NCBI RefSeq assembly: GCF_013626205.1
Contig: NZ_QHJE01000001.1
Location: 2,894,501-2,958,500 of the forward strand
From: Hyphomicrobium methylovorum
GTDB lineage: Bacteria > Pseudomonadota > Alphaproteobacteria > Rhizobiales > Hyphomicrobiaceae
Reading direction: 5' to 3'
Length of the DNA stretch: 64,000 nt
The translations under genes were made by a program, and so were the position numbers. The notes below the pieces were generated by a model that ran no database searches, was not told the origin of the DNA, and saw only the letters and a list, made by a program, of their open reading frames with translations. Shown here one piece after another: positions 45,006 through 54,620 of the stretch (positions are counted from its first letter, which is position 1; each line of letters begins with the position of its first letter).

Positions 45006-45803
45006 ATGTTGAAATATTCCTTTGCTATCGGGGCTTTGCTGCTCGCGTCCCCAATGGCATTTGCACAAGGCGCCGGTGATACCGGCAAACAGGGCGGAGC
45101 GGGAATGTCCAGTTCCGCTCCAAGCTCATCCGGACCGGAGTCTTCCGGATCATCGCACGAGCGGTCTGGTGACCGGTCTGGCGCATCCTCCGGCGCGAGC
45201 GAAGGTGCTTCGGGTTCGAACTCGTCTGCTTCTGACGTTGCGCCAGGACATAGAAAAGAGGGCGGGTCTGCAAATTCAGTAGCGCCCGGCCACACAAAGT
45301 CTGGAGACTCGGCAAGCGACGTCGCACCCGGGCATAACAAGAAACTAGATAAATCGGATCGGCGATCGGAGTCGAAATCTAAGGCTACTGATCGGGACAA
45401 TCGCGACCGCGCCGACACAAGTCGAGACCGCAACAGTAGAGAGAGTAACAGAAACGACGCCCGATCGCGTGATCGCGAAGGCGCATCGAGTGGCGCGAGC
45501 GAAGGGACGGAAGGTCGCTCTGGGCGTGATCGGGGATCGATCACGAGCGTAACATCAGAACAAAAGACAAAAGTTCGTTCTGTTTTTTCTCGTCATCACG
45601 TCGAGCCTGCACGCAACCTCAACGTTGCGGTCAGCGTCGGCGCGCGGATCCCACATTCCGTGCACCTGTACCCGGTTCCGGTAGAAATTATCGATATCGT
45701 ACCGGCGTATCGGGACTACGAGTACATTATGCTTGAGGACAATCGCATAGCGATCGTCGATCCTGATACGTTTGAGATCGTCGATATCATCGTGCTCGCA
45801 TAG
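45006..45803 (+). CDS. Secreted DUF1236 protein with low-complexity repeats
   Basis: A 265-residue protein. Residues 1-21 are a signal peptide (cleavage after PMAFA). The middle is Ser/Gly rich, with three VAPGH repeats (SDVAPGHRKEGG, NSVAPGHTKSG, SDVAPGHNKK) and then a charged RD/RS stretch, likely disordered. The C-terminal DUF1236 domain starts near HLYPVPVEIIDIVPAYRDYEYIML and ends EIVDIIVLA. It should be periplasmic or extracellular. The function of DUF1236 is unknown. ATG 45006 is chosen because it begins the signal peptide. Confidence 0.82.
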   Translation: MLKYSFAIGALLLASPMAFAQGAGDTGKQGGAGMSSSAPSSSGPESSGSSHERSGDRSGASSGASEGASGSNSSASDVAPGHRKEGGSANSVAPGHTKSGDSASDVAPGHNKKLDKSDRRSESKSKATDRDNRDRADTSRDRNSRESNRNDARSRDREGASSGASEGTEGRSGRDRGSITSVTSEQKTKVRSVFSRHHVEPARNLNVAVSVGARIPHSVHLYPVPVEIIDIVPAYRDYEYIMLEDNRIAIVDPDTFEIVDIIVLA

Positions 45804-45910
45804 ATCAACCGAACTCCAATTCGGCTTGATCGGATGGAGCTAAAGAATGCCCCGGCGCTTCGTGACTCTGAGGACGTGGCGCCGTTTCCAGATCATTATC
45901 GAGAAGCGGA

Positions 45911-45947
45911 CAAGGAAAAGCCGGCACGGTGCGTGTTCCGTGCCGGC
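45911..45947 (-). terminator. Terminator of xoxF
   Basis: A perfect 10-bp stem (GCCGGCACGG with CCGTGCCGGC) at 45920-45947. On the minus strand it is followed by TTTTCC. It lies about 36 bases past the xoxF stop. Confidence 0.8.
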
Positions 45948-45982
45948 GAAGTTCTCGCAGACCTTCACTATTGGAGGAAGCG

Positions 45983-47806
45983 CTAGGGCAGCGAGAAGAC
46001 TGTCAGCGTACCGCCGAGGTTGGTGTACTGCTTGAGGCCAGCGTAGCCACCCACAGCACCGAGACCATCGGTCGGGTTCGTCAAGCCAGCTGCGAGACCG
46101 ATACCGGCCCAGCCGCCGACACCCGACAACACTGCAACGTACTGCTTACCACCGTGGGTGTAAGTCATAGCGTTGCCGATGATGCCCGAAGGTGTCTTGA
46201 ACTTGAACAGTTCCTTGCCGTCCTTCTGGTCGACTGCTTTGAAGTAGCCTTCAAGCGTGCCGTAGAAGGCGACGCCACCAGCGGTTGTCAGAGCGCCTGA
46301 CCAGACCGAGAACTGCTCGGGCTTCGACCAGACAATCTTACCTTTCGCTGCATCCCAGGCGATGAAGTTACCCATGCCGCCGTGGCTATCGGGAGCCGGG
46401 AACATGGACAGCGTTGCGCCAACGTACGGCTGGCCAGCTGTGTACGAAACCTTGAAGGGTTCGTAGTCCATGCACACGTGGTTCGTTGGAACGTAGAACA
46501 AGCCTGTCAGCTTCGAGAACGAAGATGGCTGCATGTCCTTCGAGCCAAGAGCCGCCGGGCAGATGCCTTGTGTGTTTACGTCGGCACCTTGTCCGTCCTT
46601 GAACGTCGAGTACTTAGCGACGCGGATGGGGCGACCGTAGTTTGGACTTGCCTTATCCATATCGACGCCGCTTGCCCAGTTGACAGCCGGATCGAATTTT
46701 TCGGCGACGAGAAGTTCGCCCGTCTTGCGATTGAGCGTATAGGCAAAGCCGTTGCGGTCGAAGTGGACGACTGCCGGCGTCGATTTCCCTTCGATGTCGA
46801 TATCGACGAGAACGTTTTCATTGACGCCGTCATAATCCCACTCGTCGAATGGCGTCATCTGGTAGGCCCAGGCTGCAACGCCCGTATCGACATCGCGCGC
46901 AATGATCGACATCGTCCACTTCTGGTCGATCGGCTTGCCATCGGGCCCAGCTCTTTGAGATGGGTTCCACGTCGACGGATTGGCCGAGCCGTAATAGACG
47001 AGGTTTGCTTCCGGATCATATGACCATCCGCCCCACGTCGTACCGCCACCGATCTTCCATTGATCGCCATTCCAGGTTTTCAAAGACGAGTCTTTGCCGA
47101 CTGGCTTGCCAAGAGACATTGTCTTTTCGGGATCGAAAAGAATTTGGTCATCCGGGCCGACCGAATAGCCCCTCCAAACGCGCTTGCCGGTCTTGAGATC
47201 ATAAGCCGTTGCATGGCCGTGAACGCCGAATTCGGCACCGGAAATCGCTGCGATAACCTTGTCTTTGGCGATCAGAACGACGTTCGTTGCCGTTTCACCG
47301 ATCTTCGGGTTGCCGTTTGCGACTTTCCAGATTTCTTTTCCGGTCTTTGCATCGAGAGCGACAATATTGGTATCTGCTTGCTGCAGAATAATCTTGCCCT
47401 CGGCATAAGCCAGGCCGCGGTTGACCGTATCACAGCACATCACCGGAATGACCGACGGGTCCTGCTTCGGTTCGTATTTCCAGATGATCTTTTGCTCGTC
47501 CTTCAGGTCGAGAGCAAAGACGATGTTCGGGAACGGCGTGTGAAGATACATCACGTCGCCGATGACGAGCGGCGATCCTTCGTGTCCACGCAACACGCCC
47601 GTCGAGAACGTCCACGCGACTTTGAGATCGGCGACGTTCGAGGTGTTGATCTGGTCGAGCGTCGAGTAACGCGTGGCGCTGTAGTCGCCCGACTGCGAAG
47701 CCCAGTTGTTGGGATTGGCTTGGTTCTTTGTGACGTCTTCATTTGCAAGCGCTGGCGTGACGAGAGTCATGGCAGTAACGCTTGCGGCAAACATGAGTTT
47801 GCGCAT
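45983..47806 (-). CDS. xoxF: Lanthanide-dependent methanol dehydrogenase XoxF
   Basis: A 607-residue PQQ enzyme with a signal peptide (1-21). The adjacent cysteines Cys124-Cys125 form the vicinal disulfide that covers PQQ. The catalytic Asp324 is followed two residues later by Asp326 ([10 protein letters not shown]), the extra metal ligand that marks lanthanide-using XoxF; calcium-type MxaF has Ala there. Glu192 and Asn276 are the other metal ligands. It oxidises methanol in the periplasm and passes electrons to a cytochrome c. No xoxG, xoxJ or mxa gene is adjacent. GGAGGAAG precedes the ATG. Confidence 0.95.
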   Translation of the reverse strand: MRKLMFAASVTAMTLVTPALANEDVTKNQANPNNWASQSGDYSATRYSTLDQINTSNVADLKVAWTFSTGVLRGHEGSPLVIGDVMYLHTPFPNIVFALDLKDEQKIIWKYEPKQDPSVIPVMCCDTVNRGLAYAEGKIILQQADTNIVALDAKTGKEIWKVANGNPKIGETATNVVLIAKDKVIAAISGAEFGVHGHATAYDLKTGKRVWRGYSVGPDDQILFDPEKTMSLGKPVGKDSSLKTWNGDQWKIGGGTTWGGWSYDPEANLVYYGSANPSTWNPSQRAGPDGKPIDQKWTMSIIARDVDTGVAAWAYQMTPFDEWDYDGVNENVLVDIDIEGKSTPAVVHFDRNGFAYTLNRKTGELLVAEKFDPAVNWASGVDMDKASPNYGRPIRVAKYSTFKDGQGADVNTQGICPAALGSKDMQPSSFSKLTGLFYVPTNHVCMDYEPFKVSYTAGQPYVGATLSMFPAPDSHGGMGNFIAWDAAKGKIVWSKPEQFSVWSGALTTAGGVAFYGTLEGYFKAVDQKDGKELFKFKTPSGIIGNAMTYTHGGKQYVAVLSGVGGWAGIGLAAGLTNPTDGLGAVGGYAGLKQYTNLGGTLTVFSLP

Positions 47807-48129
47807 TGTCGACTTCCTCCAACTTGCTTTGTTATCGAACCCTATTGATCAGGGTTCTCACCATTCGCCGGGCGCGTGTTTGGGGCTGCGTATGAGCCGT
47901 TGTGCCTGGTCGATTGGTAAAGTCATGTTGACGCAAAGTTGATCAGATCAGTAGTTCCGGTTCGGGATATTTTGGTAAGGCCACGCCCGACTTGGTTGCG
48001 AGATTATGCAATGTTTCATGATTTCAATGGATGACTCTTCCTCATCTGAGGCATGGCCATATGCAAGCCAACGCGCGTGGACCTATGCGGTCTTGATTTT
48101 CTGGATATATATTAGCTTCTGATGGAGCG
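47807..48129. promoter_or_regulatory. Divergent regulatory region xoxF / MocR gene
   Basis: About 320 bases between the divergent xoxF and MocR-type genes. A perfect inverted repeat GAACCCT-N7-AGGGTTC lies at 47837-47857, some 30 bases before the xoxF ATG; it could be an operator or a leader hairpin. An AT-rich stretch (GGATATATATTAGC) near 48101-48116 could be the -10 region of the MocR gene. No other gene is visible. Confidence 0.4.
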
Positions 48130-49671
48130 TTGTTTGTAGGTCCATTGGAGGATGATTTGCAGCTTCCGCTTGAAGTGGACCGACGCTCGGCACTCAATCT
48201 TCAGACTCAAATTTTTGAACAAATACGCGGCATGATTCTCACCGGGCGGTTGCGTTCCGGGCAACGCCTGCCGAGCAGCCGTCATTTATGCCAGCAGTTG
48301 CGGGTCTCTCGGATCACGATCACGCTCGCTTTCGCGCGCCTTGCAGACGAAGGCTATGTTGAAACAGCAAAATCGCTCGGGACGTATGTTTCCCGCCAAA
48401 TACCAGAACAAGCATTGCACGCATTGCAGGTTGATCCCGAACCCAATGCTGTGCCGGTCGCTTTGGATCACTTTCGGCCAGACCTACTGAAAATCAGATC
48501 CCACAATTTGGTTGATGCGAAACAGCATCGATCTCTGATTGATTTCTGGGTGGGACGCCCGGACGCTCGCTCGTTTCCGCTTCGAACGTGGGCGCGGCTG
48601 ATGACCAAGCGGTTGTTAAGTGCCGGCACCGCCTTGACCGAATATCGCGATCCAACGGGCCTGATCGAGTTGCGGCAAGCTATTGCCGATCATCTGCGTC
48701 CTGCGCGTGGGATCAATGTCGATCCGGAGCAGATCATTATTACCGGTGGGTGTCAGGAAGCCCTTAATCTTGTGTGCCGGATGTTGCTGCCTTCCGGCGC
48801 CGACGCGATCGTAGAGTCGCCGGGGTATGCGGGTGCGTCTTATCTTTTTGAATCATTCGGTGCGCGTATTCACGCCATCGAAGTGGACGAGAGGGGACTG
48901 GACGTTGCACGGCTTCCGGACGTCACCAGGGCCTTGGCTTACGTGACGCCTTCTCATCAATACCCGATGGGTTACACGTTGCCTTTGGATAGAAGGCTCG
49001 AGCTTCTCGCGTGGGCCGTGAAGACGAATTCCTATATTGTCGAAGATGACTACGATAGCGACTTTCGATATGTGGGTTCGCCTCTGGCCGCGTTGAAAGC
49101 TCTCGATCGGGCAAATCGCGTATTCTACGTCGGTACGTTCTCAAAGTGTCTCGGCGCTGGACTTCGCATCGGTTACGTCGTGGTTCCGCCGTCGCTGTTG
49201 CCCGCTGCCCGGCATTACAAGACTCTGATGAACAACGGGCAACCTTGGCTCGAACAGGCTGTTCTTGCGGACTTCATGCATACTGGGAGCTATGCACGTC
49301 ACCTGCGGATCATTCGACAGCACTATCTTGGGAAAAGAGACGCGCTTCTAAAGGCATTGCATTCTCATTTCGGCCACGGGGCCGCGATTGGTGCCGACGC
49401 TGGAATGCATCTCGTATGGCGTATCCCAAAGCACTTTCCTGCAGCTTCGACCGTTGTCTCCAAAGCGTTGGAATATGGCGTTGGCGTCTACGATCTATCG
49501 GCGCGCGCAGCTGTCAGTCCTGCCAAAACGGCGTATGCTGAACGCCATCTCATGTTTGGATATTCGTCTTTGACTGAGAAACAAATCACGGCAGGTGTCG
49601 AGCGTCTGGCGGCCGCTTTGGCTGAACCGGCAACCAAGGACAAGCGTCCTGAAAGCGCTATGTTGTCCTGA
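48130..49671 (+). CDS. MocR-type GntR regulator with aminotransferase domain
   Basis: A 513-residue PLP-binding transcription factor. An N-terminal GntR winged helix (LQTQIFEQIRGMILTGRLRSGQRLPSSRHLCQQLRVSRITITLAF) is followed by a class I aminotransferase-like domain. YIVEDDYDSDFRYVG binds the PLP ring, and the Schiff-base lysine is in GTFSKCLGAGLRIGYVV. MocR proteins usually control PLP, GABA or taurine genes, often divergent ones. Here the divergent neighbour is xoxF, but a role in methanol genes is only a possibility. The TTG start is uncertain. Confidence 0.88.
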   Translation: MFVGPLEDDLQLPLEVDRRSALNLQTQIFEQIRGMILTGRLRSGQRLPSSRHLCQQLRVSRITITLAFARLADEGYVETAKSLGTYVSRQIPEQALHALQVDPEPNAVPVALDHFRPDLLKIRSHNLVDAKQHRSLIDFWVGRPDARSFPLRTWARLMTKRLLSAGTALTEYRDPTGLIELRQAIADHLRPARGINVDPEQIIITGGCQEALNLVCRMLLPSGADAIVESPGYAGASYLFESFGARIHAIEVDERGLDVARLPDVTRALAYVTPSHQYPMGYTLPLDRRLELLAWAVKTNSYIVEDDYDSDFRYVGSPLAALKALDRANRVFYVGTFSKCLGAGLRIGYVVVPPSLLPAARHYKTLMNNGQPWLEQAVLADFMHTGSYARHLRIIRQHYLGKRDALLKALHSHFGHGAAIGADAGMHLVWRIPKHFPAASTVVSKALEYGVGVYDLSARAAVSPAKTAYAERHLMFGYSSLTEKQITAGVERLAAALAEPATKDKRPESAMLS

Positions 49672-49866
49672 AAGCGGGCAGCAGGGTGCCAAAACGCGAC
49701 TCTCCGACCTTAGGCGGCAAAGACTCATCATTTGCGGCGCTTGAAGGCGCTCGGCGGCGATACGGTGTGTGCCGATTATTTGAATGATCGAGTGGTGATC
49801 GTTCGTATTGATTATTTCCCTGAAACTTTGCCATTCTCGCAAAATTCTTTTTTTGCAGAGGATCCC

Positions 49867-50619
49867 ATGAGCGTCAGCCGCAGACTCTTACTGCAGGGAG
49901 CAGCAGGGGGTTTTCTGAGTTTCAGTGCCTCAAGTAGCTTTGCCGCTCTGAACGAACAGACACAGGCGGTCCTGTTTGATGCGTTCGCGATTTTCGATCC
50001 GCGTCCTGTCGGCGTTGCGGCGCAGCGTTTGATTGGAGACCGCAGCCCCGAGTTCATGCGCGTGTGGCGCACGAAGCAGTTTGAGTACACGTGGCTCAGA
50101 AACTCGGGCGGTAGGTATCAGAATTTTTGGGATGTTTCAGCGGATGCTTTGAGCGGCGCGTTAGAGCAGTTGGGGATTTCTCTATCGGTTTCCGATCAGC
50201 AGACATTGCTCAATTCGTATCTAAACCTCCGGCCGTGGCCGGATGTTCCTGACGGCGTCAAGGCGCTTCAGTCGAAGGGCCTGCGGCTTGGGATACTCTC
50301 GAACTTCACAGACGCAATGATGGCGTCGGCGGCGGCAAATGCGCCTGACGTGAAGTTTGACGTTCTTTTGTCGACTGATCGCGTGAGCCGGTTCAAACCT
50401 GATCCAAAAGCCTATGCGATGGGAGAGGAGGCGCTTCAACTGAGCAAGGACAAAATCATCTATGTTGCCTTTGCGGGATGGGACGCCGTCGGCGCGACTT
50501 GGTTCGGCTATCGAACATTCTGGCTCAATCGCACCGAAGCAACCGCGGAGCGTCTCTCAGCTAACATCGACGGCACGGGTTCGCGGTTCGAAGATCTTCT
50601 TGGCTTTGTTCGGGCGTAG
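49867..50619 (+). CDS. Tat-exported haloacid dehalogenase type II
   Basis: A 250-residue HAD-family enzyme with a twin-arginine signal (SRRLLLQGAAGG, cleavage near SSSFA). The nucleophile is Asp38 in VLFDAFAIFD. SNFT supplies the Ser of motif II, RFKPDPKAY the Lys of motif III, and AFAGWDAVGATWFG motif IV. The family hydrolyses L-2-haloacids to hydroxyacids. Most members are cytoplasmic, so export is unusual. The start at 49867 is the one that gives the signal; the frame continues upstream. It may fit the halogenated-compound growth known for some Hyphomicrobium strains. Confidence 0.82.
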   Translation: MSVSRRLLLQGAAGGFLSFSASSSFAALNEQTQAVLFDAFAIFDPRPVGVAAQRLIGDRSPEFMRVWRTKQFEYTWLRNSGGRYQNFWDVSADALSGALEQLGISLSVSDQQTLLNSYLNLRPWPDVPDGVKALQSKGLRLGILSNFTDAMMASAAANAPDVKFDVLLSTDRVSRFKPDPKAYAMGEEALQLSKDKIIYVAFAGWDAVGATWFGYRTFWLNRTEATAERLSANIDGTGSRFEDLLGFVRA

Positions 50620-50741
50620 GGCGATCTTACTGCTTTGATGATGGAACTCCTCGTCGGTTCCATCGCTCGTTTTTGCATTATCTATAGCGCCGGGCGCTCT
50701 GTTTCACTATCTGTTGATTGGGCAGCGCGGACTGGGAAGCA

Positions 50742-51578
50742 ATGAATCATCATCCAATATTTGAGCGTTACGATCGCAAGGAAGTCGTCGGAACGGGCAT
50801 CCATGTGTTTGATTTTCTGGGCACTCGGACAAGGGCTCAGTTTCGAAGTGGTTGGGAAAAATTTGCGACACGGGTAGAGCAAAAAGCTAAGCCTGGTTAC
50901 CCGCCATTGAATGAGCATTATTTCGATTGGATCGCTTTGTTAGACTGCGTGTCACGCGCAGAGGGCACCCTGAGGATGGCTGAACTCGGCGCCGGATGGG
51001 CACCTTGGCTCGTCCGATGTGGATTCGCCGCGGCTCAAATGTCTGCGATAAAGAAAGTTGAGCTTCTCGGTGTAGAGGCTGATCCAACCCACTACAATTG
51101 GATGGTTGACCACTTCAGGGATAATCAGCTCGACCCCCGCGAATATAGCCTAGTCCATGGAGCTGTTACGACCACGTCAGGGACTGTGAAGTTTCCAGTC
51201 GTCCATGAACCCGATCAAAACTACGGAGCGTCAATTCGTGCAGCACTGTCGGCTGATGATATTGTGGAAGTTCCCGCTCGGCGCTTAGAAGACCTCTTCT
51301 CTTACTTTTCCGGCCCCATCGATTTTGTTCATGTCGATGTTCAGGGCGCTGAGTATGACGTCATTCCCGACGGTATTGAATTTCTCTCGGCAAATGTAAA
51401 AGCGCTTATGATCGGAACGCACGAGAACGATCAAAAGCATCAAGCTCTCGTTGAACTATTGAAGGCGAAGGGATGGGAGCCTGTTATCGAGTTTCCGAGG
51501 CGTTCGGAAGTAGACACTGAATTTGGCACCGTCAAATTTGACGATGGATTTCTATACTATCGTAACAGGGCGTCCTAG
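50742..51578 (+). CDS. FkbM-family methyltransferase
   Basis: A 278-residue SAM-dependent methyltransferase. MAELGAGWAPWLVRCGFAAAQ forms the SAM-binding loop, VELLGVEADPTHYNWM holds the acidic ribose-binding residue, and PIDFVHVDVQGAEYDVIPDGIEFL is the FkbM motif. Such enzymes often O-methylate sugars of surface glycans. Its stop codon overlaps that of the glycosyltransferase gene on the other strand, which suggests a shared glycan role. Confidence 0.85.
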   Translation: MNHHPIFERYDRKEVVGTGIHVFDFLGTRTRAQFRSGWEKFATRVEQKAKPGYPPLNEHYFDWIALLDCVSRAEGTLRMAELGAGWAPWLVRCGFAAAQMSAIKKVELLGVEADPTHYNWMVDHFRDNQLDPREYSLVHGAVTTTSGTVKFPVVHEPDQNYGASIRAALSADDIVEVPARRLEDLFSYFSGPIDFVHVDVQGAEYDVIPDGIEFLSANVKALMIGTHENDQKHQALVELLKAKGWEPVIEFPRRSEVDTEFGTVKFDDGFLYYRNRAS

Positions 51579-53566
51579 GCGGGCACTTCGACGAGGTTGT
51601 TAGAATTTCGTGCGGCCTTGGCTGAGATGGGGTTTTCCATTTCTTCGAAGTCATGAGCGCCAAATGCCGTCATGTTGCGCGCAGCAAAGTAGCAATCGAA
51701 GCATGCGCGCATTCGCTCTGCGAGCTCGGCGTCGGGTATTGACCGAAGTCGATCGAAAAGAGTGGGAATGTCGGAGCGTTCAACAAAGAGACACGCATCG
51801 CTCAGATCTCTGCCGTTCAGATTTGGTGGTGCCCAATCGTCTGCAATGATCACCGGAATGGACCCGACCGCGAGGGATTCCCAAGTTCGCAACGTATTTG
51901 GTCCAGCCCCGTCTGGGCAGAGCGAAAAGACGGAATTGGACAGTAAGCGATTGTAGCGTTCGGCGGCCTGCAATTGCTGACTCTGCGAGTCCGCGGATAA
52001 TGTTTTTCCTTTTACCTGCTCGTCGTAGACCGATTGATTGAAGTGCCAGATGGATGTCAACTCGACGAGGATATCCGATCCGCCATCTGCGATGGCCGCA
52101 TGCTCTAGGGCAAGTCGTGTTTCGGATCTGTAGTGCTTCATATGTGATCCGATAAACGACGCGAGGTACGACTTCTTCTTCGGATGGACGCCGACCTGTG
52201 TACCGCGAGACCTGTATGAGTTCTCGATATTGGGTGCGAAAAGTGGCCAGCTGTGGAAGCGGAATGAGGGTCTTGATTCTGCTAACAGCGTCGATGTGCA
52301 ATGTGCCAAATGAAGGTCTGTTACGCCGACCAAAGAAAACGCGCTTTTGAGCCGGTGCCAGGCATAATGTTGGCAAACCGTATGGACGCGCAGTCTGTAT
52401 CCCGCCTGGTGAGCAGTTTTGCGTGCGCTATTAACCCGCTTTCTCACAGTATCTAAGGTTTCATTGATCGGAGCTTGAAGGTCGATGTATGTCGCCCAAG
52501 GAAGCGCGAGGTATGTGTGTACCGTGCGTGTGCGCTCGTCGATGTGGCTTCCGACGGGGATCGTATCGTGGTTCTCGAAAGCTTGCTTCTCAGTGAAGCA
52601 CGGGTACTGCCAAAAGTGCGGATCTCCAGATCCTTTAGAGTATTGCTTAATGGCTATATCGATATCGAGGACCGGTTTAATCGCGGCCAAGTCGCGCTGC
52701 TTTTCAAGCTTCGCGATCTGTACCGTTTGACCATTCGATTTGAGCTTCCCTTGTCGAACGGGTGAAGCCGTCGGCCGAGTTGTTTCTTTAACCGCGGGTT
52801 GAGATCGCGGTTCTGAGTGCCATTGCATCAGCCATTTGTTGATCTTGAGCGATTTGACGTTTGCGTCATCAAGCATCCAGACATCGATATCGATGTCAGA
52901 AGTGCCGGATGGTTCGCAGGGATGCACATATGCAACTCCGCCGATGATCGTCGTGTCTCTCTTCTTGTCGTATGTGCGAATTTGGGTCTCGTGCGCATGC
53001 CCAGCAATGATGGCGCCGAACGGATTCACGACGCGCCAGCCGTTGATCTTAAATATGTAGGCGATCCTGTTATCGCACCGGGGAACGCCAAGGGGTATTT
53101 CGATCGACTGCAAAAAAGAGTCAGACAGATCTACCGGATGGCGAATGGCCCAAACATCCTGCGACCAGTGGGGATCAGGATGCGGCTCAAGTTTGTTGCC
53201 AATCTTTTCGTAGCGTGAAAGCGCAACGAATGATCGGTCGTCCGTCAAACATGTCTCGAATGCCTCAGCGGTATCGTCAAAATAGATGTCGCTGTTGGAC
53301 AGAACGGAGATATGAGGATAGCCGAGCTGCTTCGAAATGTTGATCCAGTGCCGGTATGTCGGCCGTTGGGAGACCCGCACTACGGAAATCTTTTCCGACT
53401 CTATCGGCGGCTCCGAGTCGTCATCGATGACGAGGATGATTTTTGAAATTGCGCGACAATTTACATTCGCCTGGAGGCAGAACTTCAATTCTCGCTGACG
53501 GTCTGCCGAGTTTGCTTCGTAGTATGGTGTAATCAGAACAACCGGCAGATTCTCAGCTTGAGCCAT
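51575..53566 (-). CDS. Two-domain protein: glycosyltransferase-like plus exostosin-type
   Basis: A 663-residue protein. Residues 1-250 look like a GT-A-type glycosyltransferase (VVLITPYYEANSADRQ, LVIDDDSEPP, VLSNSDIYFDD, where DDD and NSDIY sit at the nucleotide-sugar and metal site positions). Residues from about 300 resemble exostosin/GT47: SVFSLCPDGAGPNTLRTWESL and GSIPVIIADDWAPP, the usual acceptor-domain block. There is no signal peptide, so it acts in the cytoplasm on a glycan precursor. The pairing of both domains suggests two sugar additions by one chain. The substrate is unknown. Confidence 0.75.
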   Translation of the reverse strand: MAQAENLPVVLITPYYEANSADRQRELKFCLQANVNCRAISKIILVIDDDSEPPIESEKISVVRVSQRPTYRHWINISKQLGYPHISVLSNSDIYFDDTAEAFETCLTDDRSFVALSRYEKIGNKLEPHPDPHWSQDVWAIRHPVDLSDSFLQSIEIPLGVPRCDNRIAYIFKINGWRVVNPFGAIIAGHAHETQIRTYDKKRDTTIIGGVAYVHPCEPSGTSDIDIDVWMLDDANVKSLKINKWLMQWHSEPRSQPAVKETTRPTASPVRQGKLKSNGQTVQIAKLEKQRDLAAIKPVLDIDIAIKQYSKGSGDPHFWQYPCFTEKQAFENHDTIPVGSHIDERTRTVHTYLALPWATYIDLQAPINETLDTVRKRVNSARKTAHQAGYRLRVHTVCQHYAWHRLKSAFSLVGVTDLHLAHCTSTLLAESRPSFRFHSWPLFAPNIENSYRSRGTQVGVHPKKKSYLASFIGSHMKHYRSETRLALEHAAIADGGSDILVELTSIWHFNQSVYDEQVKGKTLSADSQSQQLQAAERYNRLLSNSVFSLCPDGAGPNTLRTWESLAVGSIPVIIADDWAPPNLNGRDLSDACLFVERSDIPTLFDRLRSIPDAELAERMRACFDCYFAARNMTAFGAHDFEEMENPISAKAARNSNNLVEVPA

Positions 53567-53996
53567 TTCCCCAACTCGTTTCCTGCGTTCCGTGTCGCGT
53601 GGTGATTCACATCAGCTTAGACTTGGTACGTCAAGTGCATGAAACGTGTGCTGATGACTATTCTGATGCCCGCAGTTGTCTAGATTTCCCGTTTTCTCAG
53701 TCTTTGACTTGAAATCGTTCGTGGGAAGATGATTTTGCAGCAGAACATCTTGAACTCCGTTGTGATTGTAGTGAGTTTTATCGGTGGTTGCTGCCTTCGG
53801 ATCCTTGCACGTATTGCTGGATAGCGATGAGAGCGGTGGAGTCGAAGGGCCTTTGACGGGTTTTGTCTTAGCGAGCGCGCAGACTGACGGGCCTTTAATT
53901 CGATTTGTCCCCAACAGCGCGGCATTGCCCCGTTGACTATGCAAGCCAATCGTCTGTCTGTGAGGGTGTGTGTGAGTTTCGTCGGGCCGGATCGGT
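53567..53996. other. Intergenic region, no gene seen
   Basis: About 430 bases between the divergent glycosyltransferase gene and a small secreted protein. It is richer in A and T than its flanks. A minus-strand frame from 54163 crosses it but is low-complexity and lacks a ribosome site and family features. I see no RNA or repeat. Confidence 0.45.
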
Positions 53997-54365
53997 ATGA
54001 AATCGTTTTTGATCTCTCTGGTGCTGCTCGCGTCTTCTGCGCCTGCGGAGGACTGGCAGTTTTTTGCGGTCGTGTCGGACGGGCGATATCTGAGTGACGA
54101 TAATTCTCTTCGCGTGGTTGGTACGGCAGAGAACGACGATGTCAGTGTGGATGTCAGGGTCAAGAACTTTGACTCGGGCGAGAGGTACCGAGTTGCGATC
54201 GGTCTCGCGGATTGCCTTCGCTACGGCAACGGCCCGCTGCTGCTCTTTCGCGAGGAGGGGCCGGCGGAACTGCTTTCCTGGAATACCAAGGGACGCCGAT
54301 GGCTGGACTTTGCCGGCGTTAAACTCTGCGATTGGGCGAAGACACAGGCGACGCTCGTAGATTGA
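53997..54365 (+). CDS. Small secreted hypothetical protein
   Basis: A 122-residue protein with a signal peptide (MKSFLISLVLLASSAPAEDW). The mature part is beta-rich, with two cysteines, LADCLRYGNGP and GVKLCDWAKTQ, that could form a disulfide. I do not recognise a family. It is monocistronic. Confidence 0.6.
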   Translation: MKSFLISLVLLASSAPAEDWQFFAVVSDGRYLSDDNSLRVVGTAENDDVSVDVRVKNFDSGERYRVAIGLADCLRYGNGPLLLFREEGPAELLSWNTKGRRWLDFAGVKLCDWAKTQATLVD

Positions 54366-54620
54366 GAAAGCGCTGTGGCTGCGTAAGGCATTAAGCCCTG
54401 TTGGCCGCCGGGCTCGCCAATCACTTGGTCGAAGTGACAGGTTGATGGTGATCGGCTTTTCTGAGATTCAGGCGGGCGCAGGGTCGAAGCTGAGCGGCTG
54501 AAGCGACGCTTGGGAACATCTCACTGGGCATAGGTGTTGTGGGGGCTGCCTTCAAATTGAAGGGAGCCGGCGCGGCGTCATTCCCATTCCGCCCTTGGCC
54601 GTTTTGGAAGGTTGAGGGTT

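Noticed and set aside
45983-47806. Calcium-type MxaF methanol dehydrogenase
   Set aside because: Asp326 two residues after the catalytic Asp324 is the XoxF mark; MxaF has Ala there, and no mxaJGI genes are next to it.
53612-54163. Minus-strand frame upstream of the small secreted gene
   Set aside because: Low-complexity Ser/Thr/Asn-rich translation with no signal, domain or ribosome site; it overlaps a plus-strand gene with a good signal peptide.
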